This document shows positions 25,815 through 33,997 of a stretch of 64,000 nt of DNA, piece after piece. Position numbers and translations under genes: made by a program. The notes beneath the pieces were generated by a model. It saw only the letters and a list, made by a program, of their open reading frames with translations. It ran no database searches and was not told the origin of the DNA. The DNA is from G963676795 sp963677215. GTDB taxonomy: Bacteria; Desulfobacterota; Desulfuromonadia; Desulfuromonadales; Geopsychrobacteraceae. How positions within the stretch are numbered: position 1 is the stretch's first letter; every line of letters starts with the position of its first letter. The stretch lies in NCBI GenBank assembly GCA_963677215.1, contig OY781919.1, positions 1,674,001 to 1,738,000 of the forward strand, given 5' to 3'.

Positions 25815-26141
25815 TCAGACTTCATTTTTGTGAAAGACATCAAAGAAGACGACGCTGTCGTCACTGATCTTGCCGCATTTTTCGCAGCGCTCTTCCATCT
25901 TCATGCTGGCTTTCTGGCAGAGTGAACACCATTCGTAAATCAATCGGTAATCGCGGCGGCCGACGTATTTTTTAAAGCGGCTGTGGTGCTGTCCTCGCAT
26001 CCGTCCATCCGCATCTTCCGGATTTTCCAAGATGCGTTCTATGACCTGGTTAATGCGTTTAAAGCCGACAGTGTCCTGTTTTTTGATCCGTTCCAGTTTG
26101 TTTTCAAAGCAGACCGTCGGATGGTAGCTGTAGGGTGGCAT
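25815..26141 (-). CDS. RelE/ParE-fold protein with inserted zinc-ribbon motif
   Basis: A 108-residue protein beginning MPPYSYHPTVCFENKLERIK. The middle (IERILENPEDADGRMRGQHHSRFKKYVGRRDYRLIYEW) has the spacing and the Arg-Tyr-rich core of RelE/YafQ toxins. Directly after it an insertion carries CSLC and, after 12 residues, CEKCG, a probable zinc ribbon, then the last strand VVFFDVFHKNEV. No antitoxin gene is adjacent. I chose the Met at 26141, with AAGGA upstream; the frame is open to 26213. Confidence 0.6.
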   Translation of the reverse strand: MPPYSYHPTVCFENKLERIKKQDTVGFKRINQVIERILENPEDADGRMRGQHHSRFKKYVGRRDYRLIYEWCSLCQKASMKMEERCEKCGKISDDSVVFFDVFHKNEV

Positions 26142-26409
26142 TGAGCATGTCCTTCCATAAATCAATATCTGAAATCTGTTAAAGAATAACGATCTGTCGA
26201 GATTTGTCAGCATCTTTTCAACGTCACTGGGGTCTTGTAACCAATATCCTTTTTACTATAAGCAAAATTTATAAAGATGATTTAAAAAAAATATTTTCCT
26301 TTAATTACTGAATGGGTTATCTTTTGTTCATGAATAGTAACAAGGTTGCAAATAAAGAAAATTTATGGAGCTTGCGGCTCCATAACATAACAACACAGGA
26401 GTAAAAATC
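26142..26409 (+). promoter_or_regulatory. Leader region of the small-peptide cluster
   Basis: AT-rich upstream region with a perfect hairpin TATGGAGC-TTGCG-GCTCCATA (26364-26384). A 24-codon frame (ATG 26330 to TAA 26404) ends 5 nt before the first peptide gene and spans the hairpin. It has no ribosome binding site, so I list it only as a possible leader peptide. Confidence 0.35.
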
Positions 26410-26505
26410 ATGAAAGGCTCCAAATATTTTGCAGGTACCGCTCCCGCACTTGGTCTTCTCGCTGTGTTTACTCTGATCCTCGTTGGCATTGCAGCAGTTG
26501 CCTAA
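26410..26505 (+). CDS. 31-residue single-helix membrane peptide, type A copy 1
   Basis: Reads MKGSKYFAGTAPALGLLAVF and continues with a hydrophobic TLILVGIAAVA tail. The ATG has AGGAG 9 nt upstream. A polar MKGxxxF N-terminus precedes one predicted membrane helix (residues about 13-30). It is a paralogue of the genes at 26611 and 28411: the three share MKG, F at 7, T at 10, LGLLA and ILVG. I do not recognise the family; the length and topology recall small membrane subunits (for example KdpF, YnhF), but no homology is claimed. The conservation of the protein across three copies argues that it is translated. Confidence 0.7.
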   Translation: MKGSKYFAGTAPALGLLAVFTLILVGIAAVA

Positions 26506-26610
26506 ATTGACAATTGGTCATCGAGAACGGATGAAGTGCCGAGACAGGCATCGAGTCGCAACAACACGAATGGACAGTTTATAAGCTGTCAGACAATAAA
26601 GGAGAAAGTC

Positions 26611-26706
26611 ATGAAAGGCTTTAATCATTTTTCAGGAACCGGAGTAGCGCTTGGTCTTCTTGCTGTATGTACCGTTATTCTGGTTGGTTTGGCTGCAGTT
26701 GGTTAG
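26611..26706 (+). CDS. 31-residue single-helix membrane peptide, type A copy 2
   Basis: MKGFNHFSGTGVALGLLAVC then TVILVGLAAVG. AAAGGAG lies 8-9 nt upstream of the ATG. It has exactly the same length as copy 1, with 20 of 31 positions identical by eye. The 105-nt spacer to copy 1 contains a near-perfect palindrome GACAGTTTATAAGCTGTC (about 26573-26590). The function is unknown; it is probably a membrane peptide of the same system as its neighbours. Confidence 0.7.
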   Translation: MKGFNHFSGTGVALGLLAVCTVILVGLAAVG

Positions 26707-26769
26707 TTATTTCAGCGACGACTGGGCAAGTACTTCGAGACATTAACTTGAGCCAAAGGAGATAATATC

Positions 26770-26850
26770 ATGAAAGCCAAAAAGCAATGTGCGTGTAATC
26801 CAACTCAAGCAATGTGGGTCTATACTTCGATCTGCTGGAAAGAACTATAG
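26770..26850 (+). CDS. 26-residue Cys-containing peptide, type B copy 1
   Basis: A 26-residue peptide: basic N-terminus MKAKKQ, then CAC (Cys 7 and 9), NPTQAMWVYTS, Cys 22 and ending WKEL. AAAGGAG is 9-10 nt upstream. It is a close paralogue of the next gene. The family is unknown. Three Cys in a CxC...C arrangement with aromatic W16, Y18 and W23 are consistent with a metal-, haem- or disulfide-related role or a precursor peptide, but nothing decides among these. Confidence 0.65.
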   Translation: MKAKKQCACNPTQAMWVYTSICWKEL

Positions 26851-26929
26851 CCACAAAGAACGTAGATAGGGATTTTTAGTAAAGTTTTATTCGAAGAGGA
26901 AACGATAACTCCGGCTAAAGGAGAGGATT

Positions 26930-27010
26930 ATGAAAACCAGAAAACAATGTGCATGTAATCCAATTCAGGCAATGTGGGTCTATAGTTCGATTTGTTGGAA
27001 AGAACTATAG
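26930..27010 (+). CDS. 26-residue Cys-containing peptide, type B copy 2
   Basis: Differs from copy 1 at only 4 of 26 positions (A/T, K/R, T/I, T/S), while at least five other codons differ only synonymously, the pattern of purifying selection on a translated product. All three Cys and the AMWVY and CWKEL segments are identical. AAAGGAG is 8 nt upstream. Its stop codon is directly followed by the 9-bp target duplication of the IS4 element. Confidence 0.65.
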   Translation: MKTRKQCACNPIQAMWVYSSICWKEL

Positions 27011-27019
27011 ATTTTACAT

Positions 27020-28340
27020 CACTACTGTCCGGTTAAAAAATCAGACAACGTTGTAAGTTGTTGATAATAATTGTTCTTTGACATAACTGTTCCGTTTTCG
27101 ATTTGAATTCACCCCACGAATATGGGGAGATACCTTCCATCAACGCAGGAGGTATCGATGAATTCAGGCCAAACCGTTTTCAGGCAACTGCTGCAGTTTC
27201 TGCCACGTCACGATTTCAATCTGTGCGTTCGCCGCTACCGTGGTGATTATCGGGCCAGAAAGTTTTCGACATTCGATCAATTTCTGTGCCTTGCCTATGC
27301 CCAGATGGCTGGCCGTGAAAGCTTGCGCGATATTGAAACCTGTTTGAACTCTCACCGCGAGAAGCTTTATCACATCGGCTTTCGTGGTTCTGTGTCCCGC
27401 TCAACTCTGGCTGATAGCAGTGAGCGAAGAGACTGGCGCATCTTTCAAGACTTCGGCCATGTCCTGATTCGCATGGCGCAGCGTCTTTACTGTGACGAAC
27501 CGTTTGCCCTGGAGCTCGGTCAGCCACTGTATGCTTTCGATTCAACGACCATCGATCTGTGCCTGTCCCTGTTCCCGTGGGCTGGATACAAAACGACGAA
27601 GTCGGCGGTTAAGATGCATACTCTGCTTGATCTGCGAGGCACCATCCCGACTTACGTCGCCGTCACGACAGGCAAAGTACATGACGTCCGAATGCTTGAT
27701 TCTCTGCCGGTAACCGAGAATGCCATTTACACCATGGACAAGGCCTATACCGACTTCTCGCGACTCTATACGTTGCATCAGCAAGGAGGTTTCTTCGTCA
27801 TCAGGGCAAAAGACAATTTGCGCTACAGGCGACTTTATTCCGCAGCCAAAGAGAAGTCAGCCGGGATCAAAGCAGACCAGACGATAGTCCTGGTCACTCC
27901 CAAATCGAAAAAGGACTATCCGGAAAAGCTCCGTCGGATCAGTTATGTTGACAAAGATCGGAACAAACATCTGGTCTTTTTGACCAACAATTTTGCGATT
28001 TCAGCAACGACTGTTGCCGAAGTCTATAAGCAGCGCTGGCAGGTGGAACTATTTTTCAAGTGGGTCAAACAACACCTGCGGATCAAATCGTTTCACGGAA
28101 CATCGATCAACGCTGTGAAGAGCCAGATATGGGTCGCACTGAGCATTTATCTTCTGGTTGTCATTGCGAAGAAAAAGCTCAAAATTCCATGCGAGCTCTA
28201 CACTTTTTTACAGATTCTAGAGGTCAATTTGTTTGAGAAAAAGCCCATTTCTTCACTGGTTGCCGATGCTCTCAAGCAAATTCAAGACCTCCCTAACAGT
28301 AACCAGCTGGATTTATTCAGCTATTAACCGGACAGTAGTG
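27020..28340 (+). mobile_element. IS4-family insertion sequence (about 1.32 kb)
   Basis: Bounded by perfect 17-bp inverted repeats CACTACTGTCCGGTTAA (27020-27036) and its complement (28324-28340), flanked by a perfect 9-bp duplication ATTTTACAT (27011-27019 and 28341-28349). It carries one transposase gene. The intact ends and duplication point to a recent insertion. It separates the type B peptides from the third type A peptide. Confidence 0.92.
27158..28327 (+). CDS. IS4-family DDE transposase with DUF4372 N-terminus
   Basis: An apparently intact 389-residue transposase. The N-terminus (FDQFLCLAYAQMAGRESLRDIETCL) matches DUF4372, and the DDE triad is visible: Asp in YAFDSTTIDL, Asp in YTMDKAYTDF, and Glu in the Y-x2-R-x3-E-x6-K signature (YKQRWQVELFFKWVKQH). 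I chose ATG 27158 because GCAGGAGG precedes it; the frame extends to 27122. It probably catalyses cut-and-paste movement of this element. Confidence 0.9.
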   Translation: MNSGQTVFRQLLQFLPRHDFNLCVRRYRGDYRARKFSTFDQFLCLAYAQMAGRESLRDIETCLNSHREKLYHIGFRGSVSRSTLADSSERRDWRIFQDFGHVLIRMAQRLYCDEPFALELGQPLYAFDSTTIDLCLSLFPWAGYKTTKSAVKMHTLLDLRGTIPTYVAVTTGKVHDVRMLDSLPVTENAIYTMDKAYTDFSRLYTLHQQGGFFVIRAKDNLRYRRLYSAAKEKSAGIKADQTIVLVTPKSKKDYPEKLRRISYVDKDRNKHLVFLTNNFAISATTVAEVYKQRWQVELFFKWVKQHLRIKSFHGTSINAVKSQIWVALSIYLLVVIAKKKLKIPCELYTFLQILEVNLFEKKPISSLVADALKQIQDLPNSNQLDLFSY

Positions 28341-28410
28341 ATTTTACATAAAAAATTCCGAAATTGACCTTTGAGAAGATCGGTTCAGGAAAAAGAAAAA
28401 GGAGAATATT

Positions 28411-28545
28411 ATGAAAGGCTTTAAACATTTTGCAGATACTGGTCCAACCCTTGGTCTTCTTGCACTGTCAACCCTGATTCTGGTTGGTATCGCCAGCGCA
28501 CTGGTTGTTGATCAGCATGCAAAAATGACCCACTTACGGGGATAA
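28411..28545 (+). pseudogene. Type A peptide copy 3, 3' end replaced by IS21 insertion
   Basis: Starts MKGFKHFADTGPTLGLLALS, then TLILVGIASAL, the same plan as the two upstream 31-residue peptides. AAAAAGGAG lies 8-9 nt upstream. From codon 32 (28506) the sequence is the left end of the IS21 element, which adds 12-13 foreign residues before a TAA at 28543. The original stop is lost. The peptide helix is complete, so a fused product could still be made. Confidence 0.6.
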
Positions 28546-28624
28546 TCGGCGTCCAAAATTGACCCACCTCAGCATTGTCCTCCAAGCTCTCTGAAATTTC
28601 AGAGAGAGGAGCTTTTTGCAGGAG

Positions 28625-30093
28625 ATGCTGACCGTGGAAACCATTGCTAAAATCCGACGTGCCTACCACCGGGACAAGAAGCCGTTAAGGCAGATCGCCC
28701 GGGAGATGAACCTGTCCCGCAATACCGTTCGTAAGATCATCCGTTCCGAGAAGACAGAGCAGTACTACGAACGCAAAACCCAGCCGCGCCCGAAGCTGGA
28801 GCCGTTTAAAGATCAGCTGATCGCCGCCCTGAAAGAGGATCAGGAGAAGCCGACGAAGCAGCGACGTACGGCTTTGCTGCTGTTCGAGATGTTGCAGCAC
28901 GCTGGCTTTGAGGGCGGATATGACACGGTGCGGCGATTCGTCAAGTCTTGGCGCGATGAGGGCTCTCAGGCTAAAGCCTACATTCCACTGGCTTTTGCTC
29001 CGGGCGAAGCGTTTCAGTTCGACTGGGGCTATGAGCAGATCGAGCTGGGAGGAGCGAACGTCAAGATCAAGGTGGCCCACTTCCGTCTTTGCCATAGCCG
29101 TGCGCCCTTTTGCGTGGCCTATATGCGCGAGACCCTGGAGATGATTCTTGATGCCCATGTCCAGGCGTTCTCGTTCTATGGCGGCGTCTGCCGCAAGGGA
29201 ATCTACGACAATCTGAAGACGGTGGTCAGCAAAGTGCTGGTCGGCAAAAATCGGATCTTCAATCGCCGTTTTCAGACTCTGGCATCCCACTACCTGTTCG
29301 AGCCGGTCGCTTGCACGCCCGCCGCAGGCTGGGAGAAGGGACAGGTTGAACGACAGGTCGGAGTTGTCCGTCAGCGCCTGTTCGGCAAGCGGCGCAAGTT
29401 TGCCGATCTGGAGGAATTGAACCAGTGGCTACGGGATGAGTGCAGGATGTTGGCGGCGACGACAAGACATCCCGATGATCCGGAACGGACAGTGGCCGAG
29501 GTCGCCGAGCAGGAACGCGAATCGCTGGTTCATACTCCGGTCTCCTTCGATGCTCATCGGGAGAGCACGGCCAGAGTTGCACCGACCTCACTGGTCACCT
29601 TCGACCGCAACCGCTACAGCGTTGAAGCCTTCTACGTCGGCAAGATCGTTACAGTGCGCGCCTATGTCGACCGAATCTCATTCCTTTACGACGGAAAGCT
29701 GATCGGCCTGCATAGCAGACAGTACGGCCGTGATAAGACAATCTACATCCCCTGGCACTATCTCGATATCCTCAAGCAGAAGCCGGGTGCGCTGCGCAAC
29801 GGAGCACCGTTTCGCAACTGGGACGCATCGATGATGGAGACCGGCAATTCGTCGGCATCCTTGCGGCTATCCCGCGTTATGGGATTAATGCCGTCGAGCA
29901 AGCCTGCAAGGAAGCTCTGCTGGCCAGAACCATTAGCCGTGACCTGGTGCTGAATATCCTGTCACGAGTAGAGGACCCGCAGACTGAGACAAGTAGCCTG
30001 GCGCCGGCTCATCTGCCGCAATTGAACCTGTCCCCGACCGCTGACTGCGAACGCTACAACCGCCTTCTCTCAGGAGGTCGCCGTGCTTCGTGA
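28625..30093 (+). pseudogene. istA: istA transposase, frameshifted near 29825
   Basis: IstA-type integrase: an N-terminal helix-turn-helix (IAREMNLSRNTVRKIIR), then the catalytic core with FAPGEAFQFDWGYEQIE, DNLKTVV and the Glu region (WEKGQVERQVGVVR). The first frame runs to 29953 but after NGAPFRNWD (about 29824) it reads nonsense; a different frame resumes with DDGDRQFVGILAAIPRYG and continues to a TGA at 30091-30093. The expected linking segment is missing, so a deletion probably occurred. The catalytic core is intact but the C-terminus is out of frame, so activity is doubtful. Confidence 0.8.
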
Positions 30094-30823
30094 CCAACTG
30101 CTGACGTCCTTGAAAGAGCTCAAACTGCACGGCATGCGCAGCGTCCTTGATGAGGTGCTGGTCAACGGCACCCGGCAGAAGAGCATTCCAGAGAGAATCC
30201 TTCTGGAGCTGCTTCAGGCGGAACAGGCTGAACGCAAGATGCGCAGTATCCGCTATCGAATGGTGCAGGCAAAGTTCCCTGTCGCCAAGGATCTGGATCA
30301 ATTCGACTTCAACATTTCTCCGGTCAATGAAACTCAGGTCAGAACTTTGTACGAAGGACAGTTCCTGGAGGATCAGTGTAACGTCATTCTCGTTGGCGGG
30401 ACTGGAACAGGCAAAACCCATCTGGCGATAGCCATCGCCAGGAAGATCGTTCGTAGCGGCAAGCGCTGCCGCTACTTCAACCTGGTTGATCTGGTCAATC
30501 AACTGGAGCAGGAGAAGCTGAGCGGCCAAGGCGGAAAGCTCGCTACCAGTCTGGCAAGGCTCGATCTGGTCGTTCTCGACGAGCTCGGCTACCTGCCGTT
30601 CTCTAAGAGCGGCGGCCAACTGCTGTTTCACCTGATCTCAAAGCTCTACGAGCAGACCTCTCTGCTGATCACAACCAACCTGACCTTCGGTGAATGGCCA
30701 CAGATCTTCGGCGACGGCAAGATGACAACAGCACTGCTCGACCGGGTAACACACCACTGTGAGATTATCGAAACGGGGAATGATAGCTGGAGAATCAGAA
30801 CCAGGAATAACGACCAGAATTAA
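30083..30823 (+). CDS. istB: IS21 helper ATPase IstB
   Basis: AAA+ helper of the IS21 transposase, about 246 residues, intact. Walker A is GGTGTGKT (residues 105-112) and Walker B is LVVLDELGYLPF; SRP-like IstB family C-terminus with LLITTNLTFGEWPQIFGD. A GTG start at 30083 has AGGAGG upstream and overlaps the end of istA by 11 nt. IstB directs the transposase to target DNA. Confidence 0.92.
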   Translation: MLRDQLLTSLKELKLHGMRSVLDEVLVNGTRQKSIPERILLELLQAEQAERKMRSIRYRMVQAKFPVAKDLDQFDFNISPVNETQVRTLYEGQFLEDQCNVILVGGTGTGKTHLAIAIARKIVRSGKRCRYFNLVDLVNQLEQEKLSGQGGKLATSLARLDLVVLDELGYLPFSKSGGQLLFHLISKLYEQTSLLITTNLTFGEWPQIFGDGKMTTALLDRVTHHCEIIETGNDSWRIRTRNNDQN

Positions 30824-30884
30824 CCCGCTGGGGTGGGTCAAAATTGGACGCCGATGGTGGGTCAATTTTCAATGCTGATTGACA

Positions 30885-32377
30885 CCGGACTTTACGGCGC
30901 GATTATCCTTGGCTTTGTTGCGGCGTTGCTTGGCGGAACCAGGGTCCAGATTTCCGGACCAACCGGACCGATGACTATTGTCACTGCGTCGACACTGGTC
31001 CTGTTTCAGGGGGATCTCGCCCTGTTGATGTTTGTTGTGCTGCTCACCGGCCTGTTTCAGGTCGTCCTCGGGCTGCTCAAGGTCGGCCGTTTTGTCAAAT
31101 ATGTCCCTTATCCGGTTATCTCCGGGTTCATGAGTGGCATCGGCGTGATTATTATTCTGCTGCAGATCAATCCTCTGCTCGGTCTTGACGGCGTAAATTC
31201 TCCAGTCAAGGCTGTCGTCGTTTTTGCGGATCTCTTCTCCGGTCTGAAACCACAAACGATTTGCCTCAGCCTGGTTGCACTGGCGATCGTCTTTCTCACG
31301 CCTAAAAAAATTGCCAGGATGGTCCCGACTCCTCTGCTGGCACTGATCCTTGTGACCCTGCTATCCAGGTTGGCCGGTTGGCAAGTTGCGACGATCGGTG
31401 ATATCCCCTCCGGTTGGCCGGCACTGACTTTGCCGGGATTTTCCTTAAGCCACCTGTCTGCTATTGTTGCTTCCGCCCTGAGTCTGGCTCTGCTCGGTTC
31501 GATCGACAGTTTGCTCACCTCGCTGGTCGCCGACTCGATCACCAGGACCGAGCATAATCCCAACCGCGAACTGATCGGCCAGGGCGTCGGCAATGCGCTG
31601 GTCGCTTTCTTTGGCGGAATCCCTGGTGCCGGTGCAACGATGCGGACTGTTGTCAATGTCAAGTCGGGAGGCTCAACCCGCCTGTCGGGAATGCTCCATG
31701 CGCTGCTTTTGGCGGCGATCCTGTTGGGGCTTGGACGCTATGCATCGGTTGTCCCCATGGCGGTACTGGCGGCGATCCTGATCAAGGTCGGTATCGATAT
31801 TGTCGACTACCGGTTCATCAAAATAGTCCGTCAGGCCCCCCGACATGACCTGGTCATCATGGTTACCGTGTTGCTGCTGACCGTTTTTGTCGATCTGATC
31901 ATGGCTGTCGGGGTGGGGGTTATTCTGGCTTCGGTGCTGTTGACCATCAGGGTGACAAATCAGGTGCGCTCGACAGTTAACGACATTGCAGTGTCTTCAG
32001 TCAGTCGTCCGGAGGGGGAACCTGCTGTCGAGGAGGGGGGCTTTATTCTGCGGGTTGTCGATGTTGATGGGCCGTTCTTTTTCGGGTCAACGTCGCAACT
32101 TGTCGGTCAGGTCGGCCAGTTGCTCGGCACCAGAGCAGTTATCATCAACTTTCAGAAGGTTCCTTTTATCGATCTTTCCGCCTACTTCGCTCTCTGTGAG
32201 ATCATCCTCAAGCTAAAAAGCAAAGGAACGCTGCCCTTTCTGGTGGCTAATGCTGAAGTTAAGGAGAAACTGACGTCGTTGGGGATAACCCAAGTGCTGC
32301 GCGAACCGCATATCTATACGGATTTAGAAAAAGCTGTGGAACATGCCAAAGAACATGTCTTTGCCAATCGGCCCTGA
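30885..32377 (+). pseudogene. SulP/BicA-like anion transporter, 5' end deleted by IS21
   Basis: About 497 codons of a SLC26/SulP transporter joined directly to the IS21 right end. The retained part starts at the third-helix region (YGAIILGFVAALLGGTRVQISGPTGPMT), including the substrate-site ISGPTGPM motif, and keeps the remaining helices and a C-terminal STAS domain (VVDVDGPFFFGSTSQLVGQ, VPFIDLSAYFALCEII). Roughly the first 60 residues of a typical SulP protein, including helices 1-2, are missing. A frame continues back into the element to a GTG at 30833, but there is no ribosome binding site. It is probably non-functional. Confidence 0.75.
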
Positions 32378-32467
32378 GATTGACCAGTGCCTTCAAGGTC
32401 TATACTCATAGGCAGAGATATTGTTCTATCGACTCACTTATTGTTTATAGCTCAAGCCTCGCAATAC

Positions 32468-32502
32468 AGCAGGCACTGTGAATATGCTCCACAGTGCCTG
32501 CT
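32468..32502. terminator. Hairpin between convergent sulP remnant and porin
   Basis: AGCAGGCACTGTG (32468-32480) and CACAGTGCCTGCT (32490-32502): a 13-bp perfect stem with a 9-nt loop, just past the porin stop. No long T run on either side. Confidence 0.6.
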
Positions 32503-32507
32503 GAAAA

Positions 32508-33689
32508 TCAGAATTTGACGTAGGTCTCGAGGAAGAAACCATCCAGACTCAAATCGGTTGTATCTGTTGATTTGAGTTGAGAGTCGACATCGTCGCTGAA
32601 GCGATATGCCGAGACCAGATTGAACCAGTTCTGCCATTCATAGCCGGCGTTGGCGCCGATGATCCAGCCGTTTCTGAGTTCGCGGCTATAGCCGGCGCCT
32701 ACCTTGATTTCAACAACCGGGATCAGGCGAGTATCGCTCTCGTTGACAGCAACCCTGGCAGTATCGGACGTCGCTCCAGCCGGGCGATCGAGTTCGCTAT
32801 ACGACAAGCTGTAGTTGCCAAGCATCAGAGAGCCTGCTGTTTGATTGAAAAGACTGAATCCGTGGCCGATCTTCCAGTTCACGTCGAAGCCGACCCGCGG
32901 CCCCCAGCCTTTGAAATTGTTCTTATCTTCGATTGTGGCACTGCGATAGGTTGTTGAAGTCACGTCCTGACGATAGTAGGCGGAGGTCTTCTGCTTCAGG
33001 TTTGCATAACGCAGGGCCGCCAACAGGTCGATGGCAAGGCTTTCTCGCTCAACCAGCTGCTGGCGAAGGCCGAGGTCGAAGCTGTTCAGATCGAGACCGA
33101 AGCGTCCTTTGGCTGAAGTCACATTATCGTCATCAATAATTGCGTTGGCATGCAGCCAGTTGCCCCACAAGTTGCCGTCTCCATCCTCGACAGATTTGCT
33201 GTCGCTTGTTGTCAAGCGGGTGAAGTTCGCCACAAGTGTGCTGCCTTCACCGTTGTCGTAACCGAGGCCAAGCCGGAGACCGGCATGATGGTCAGGTTTA
33301 ACAGTGACGCTTGTTCCTGTAATATGATCAGGACCGGAACTCTCAGGATCGTAAGTAGCAAAGTCAAGGTTGGTTCGGGTCGGGCGCAGGTTGATATACT
33401 CGACTGACGTCGTCAGCCCTGCTTTTGACTGGGGAGGCGTGGTTGTTGCGGTAGTGACCGGCGTAATTTTTTCCTGCTGGATCCTGGCCAGTTCCGTCTT
33501 GATCTCGTTCGCTTCTTTACGGGCGGTTTCAGCTTCCGCTTTGTAACGAGCTGCATCCGCGTTGGTGGCTTCAATCCTCTGCTCGAGGCGCAGAATCATT
33601 TCGTACAATTCTTTGTTGCTGGGTTCAAGGGACCAACCCAGTGCCGGCAGTAGCAAAATGATCAGGAACGTGGTCGTGATTTTTTTCAT
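32508..33689 (-). CDS. Lpg1974-family pore-forming outer-membrane protein
   Basis: A 393-residue outer-membrane protein. Signal peptide (residues 1-20, ending LGWS), a coiled-coil segment (about 25-70, LRLEQRIEATNADAARYKAE), a proline/threonine linker, then a beta barrel ending in the aromatic F (LETYVKF). Segments such as HHAGLRLGLGY and WGPRVGFDVNWKIG are typical of the Legionella MOMP-like (Lpg1974) family. Coiled-coil plus barrel suggests a trimer anchored to peptidoglycan. The solute is unknown. Confidence 0.78.
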   Translation of the reverse strand: MKKITTTFLIILLLPALGWSLEPSNKELYEMILRLEQRIEATNADAARYKAEAETARKEANEIKTELARIQQEKITPVTTATTTPPQSKAGLTTSVEYINLRPTRTNLDFATYDPESSGPDHITGTSVTVKPDHHAGLRLGLGYDNGEGSTLVANFTRLTTSDSKSVEDGDGNLWGNWLHANAIIDDDNVTSAKGRFGLDLNSFDLGLRQQLVERESLAIDLLAALRYANLKQKTSAYYRQDVTSTTYRSATIEDKNNFKGWGPRVGFDVNWKIGHGFSLFNQTAGSLMLGNYSLSYSELDRPAGATSDTARVAVNESDTRLIPVVEIKVGAGYSRELRNGWIIGANAGYEWQNWFNLVSAYRFSDDVDSQLKSTDTTDLSLDGFFLETYVKF

Positions 33690-33997
33690 GGTTTAATCCT
33701 CCGTTAAAAATAAATATCAGTCTAAGCTATTGGAAAAACATTAAATTTTTACTTGATCATTTGGGTGAGGCAGGATAGATCTGATCCAGATCAACGAGCG
33801 AGGAGACAGGAACAGTGGCCTTTGTGGCAAGCGCGCGAGTCCGAGCCTGAACATGGATACAAATTTAAGTTCTATAGCCTGTTTTTAAGCTGGCGCGGCT
33901 AATGTACTGAAGATTCATGTGTTTTGCAAGAGCGGAGTTGGCATATGTCGGATATGTGACGGCACCAGTTCAGACCTGAAAATTCTGGTGCACTGGC
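33690..33997. other. Intergenic region upstream of the porin
   Basis: 308 bp that hold the porin regulatory region. I see no convincing gene, promoter or repeat beyond AT-rich sequence near 33720-33760. Confidence 0.35.

Larger units (their letters stand above)
28506..30884 (+). mobile_element. IS21-family element (about 2.38 kb), istA frameshifted
   Basis: The ends are TGTTGATCAGCATGCAAAAA (left) and, read from the right end inward, TGTCAATCAGCATTGAAAAT, giving the TG...CA termini of IS21. Internal end repeats with GACCCAC and ATCGGCGTCCAA occur at both ends, as expected for the multiple transposase-binding sites of IS21. I found no matching target duplication (ACTGGT on the left, CCGGAC on the right). 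With the truncated genes on each side this suggests a deletion or recombination at the element. Confidence 0.85.

Noticed and set aside
30833..32377. SulP gene as an intact 514-codon gene
   Set aside because: The first codons are IS21 end sequence without a ribosome binding site, and helices 1-2 of the family are missing.
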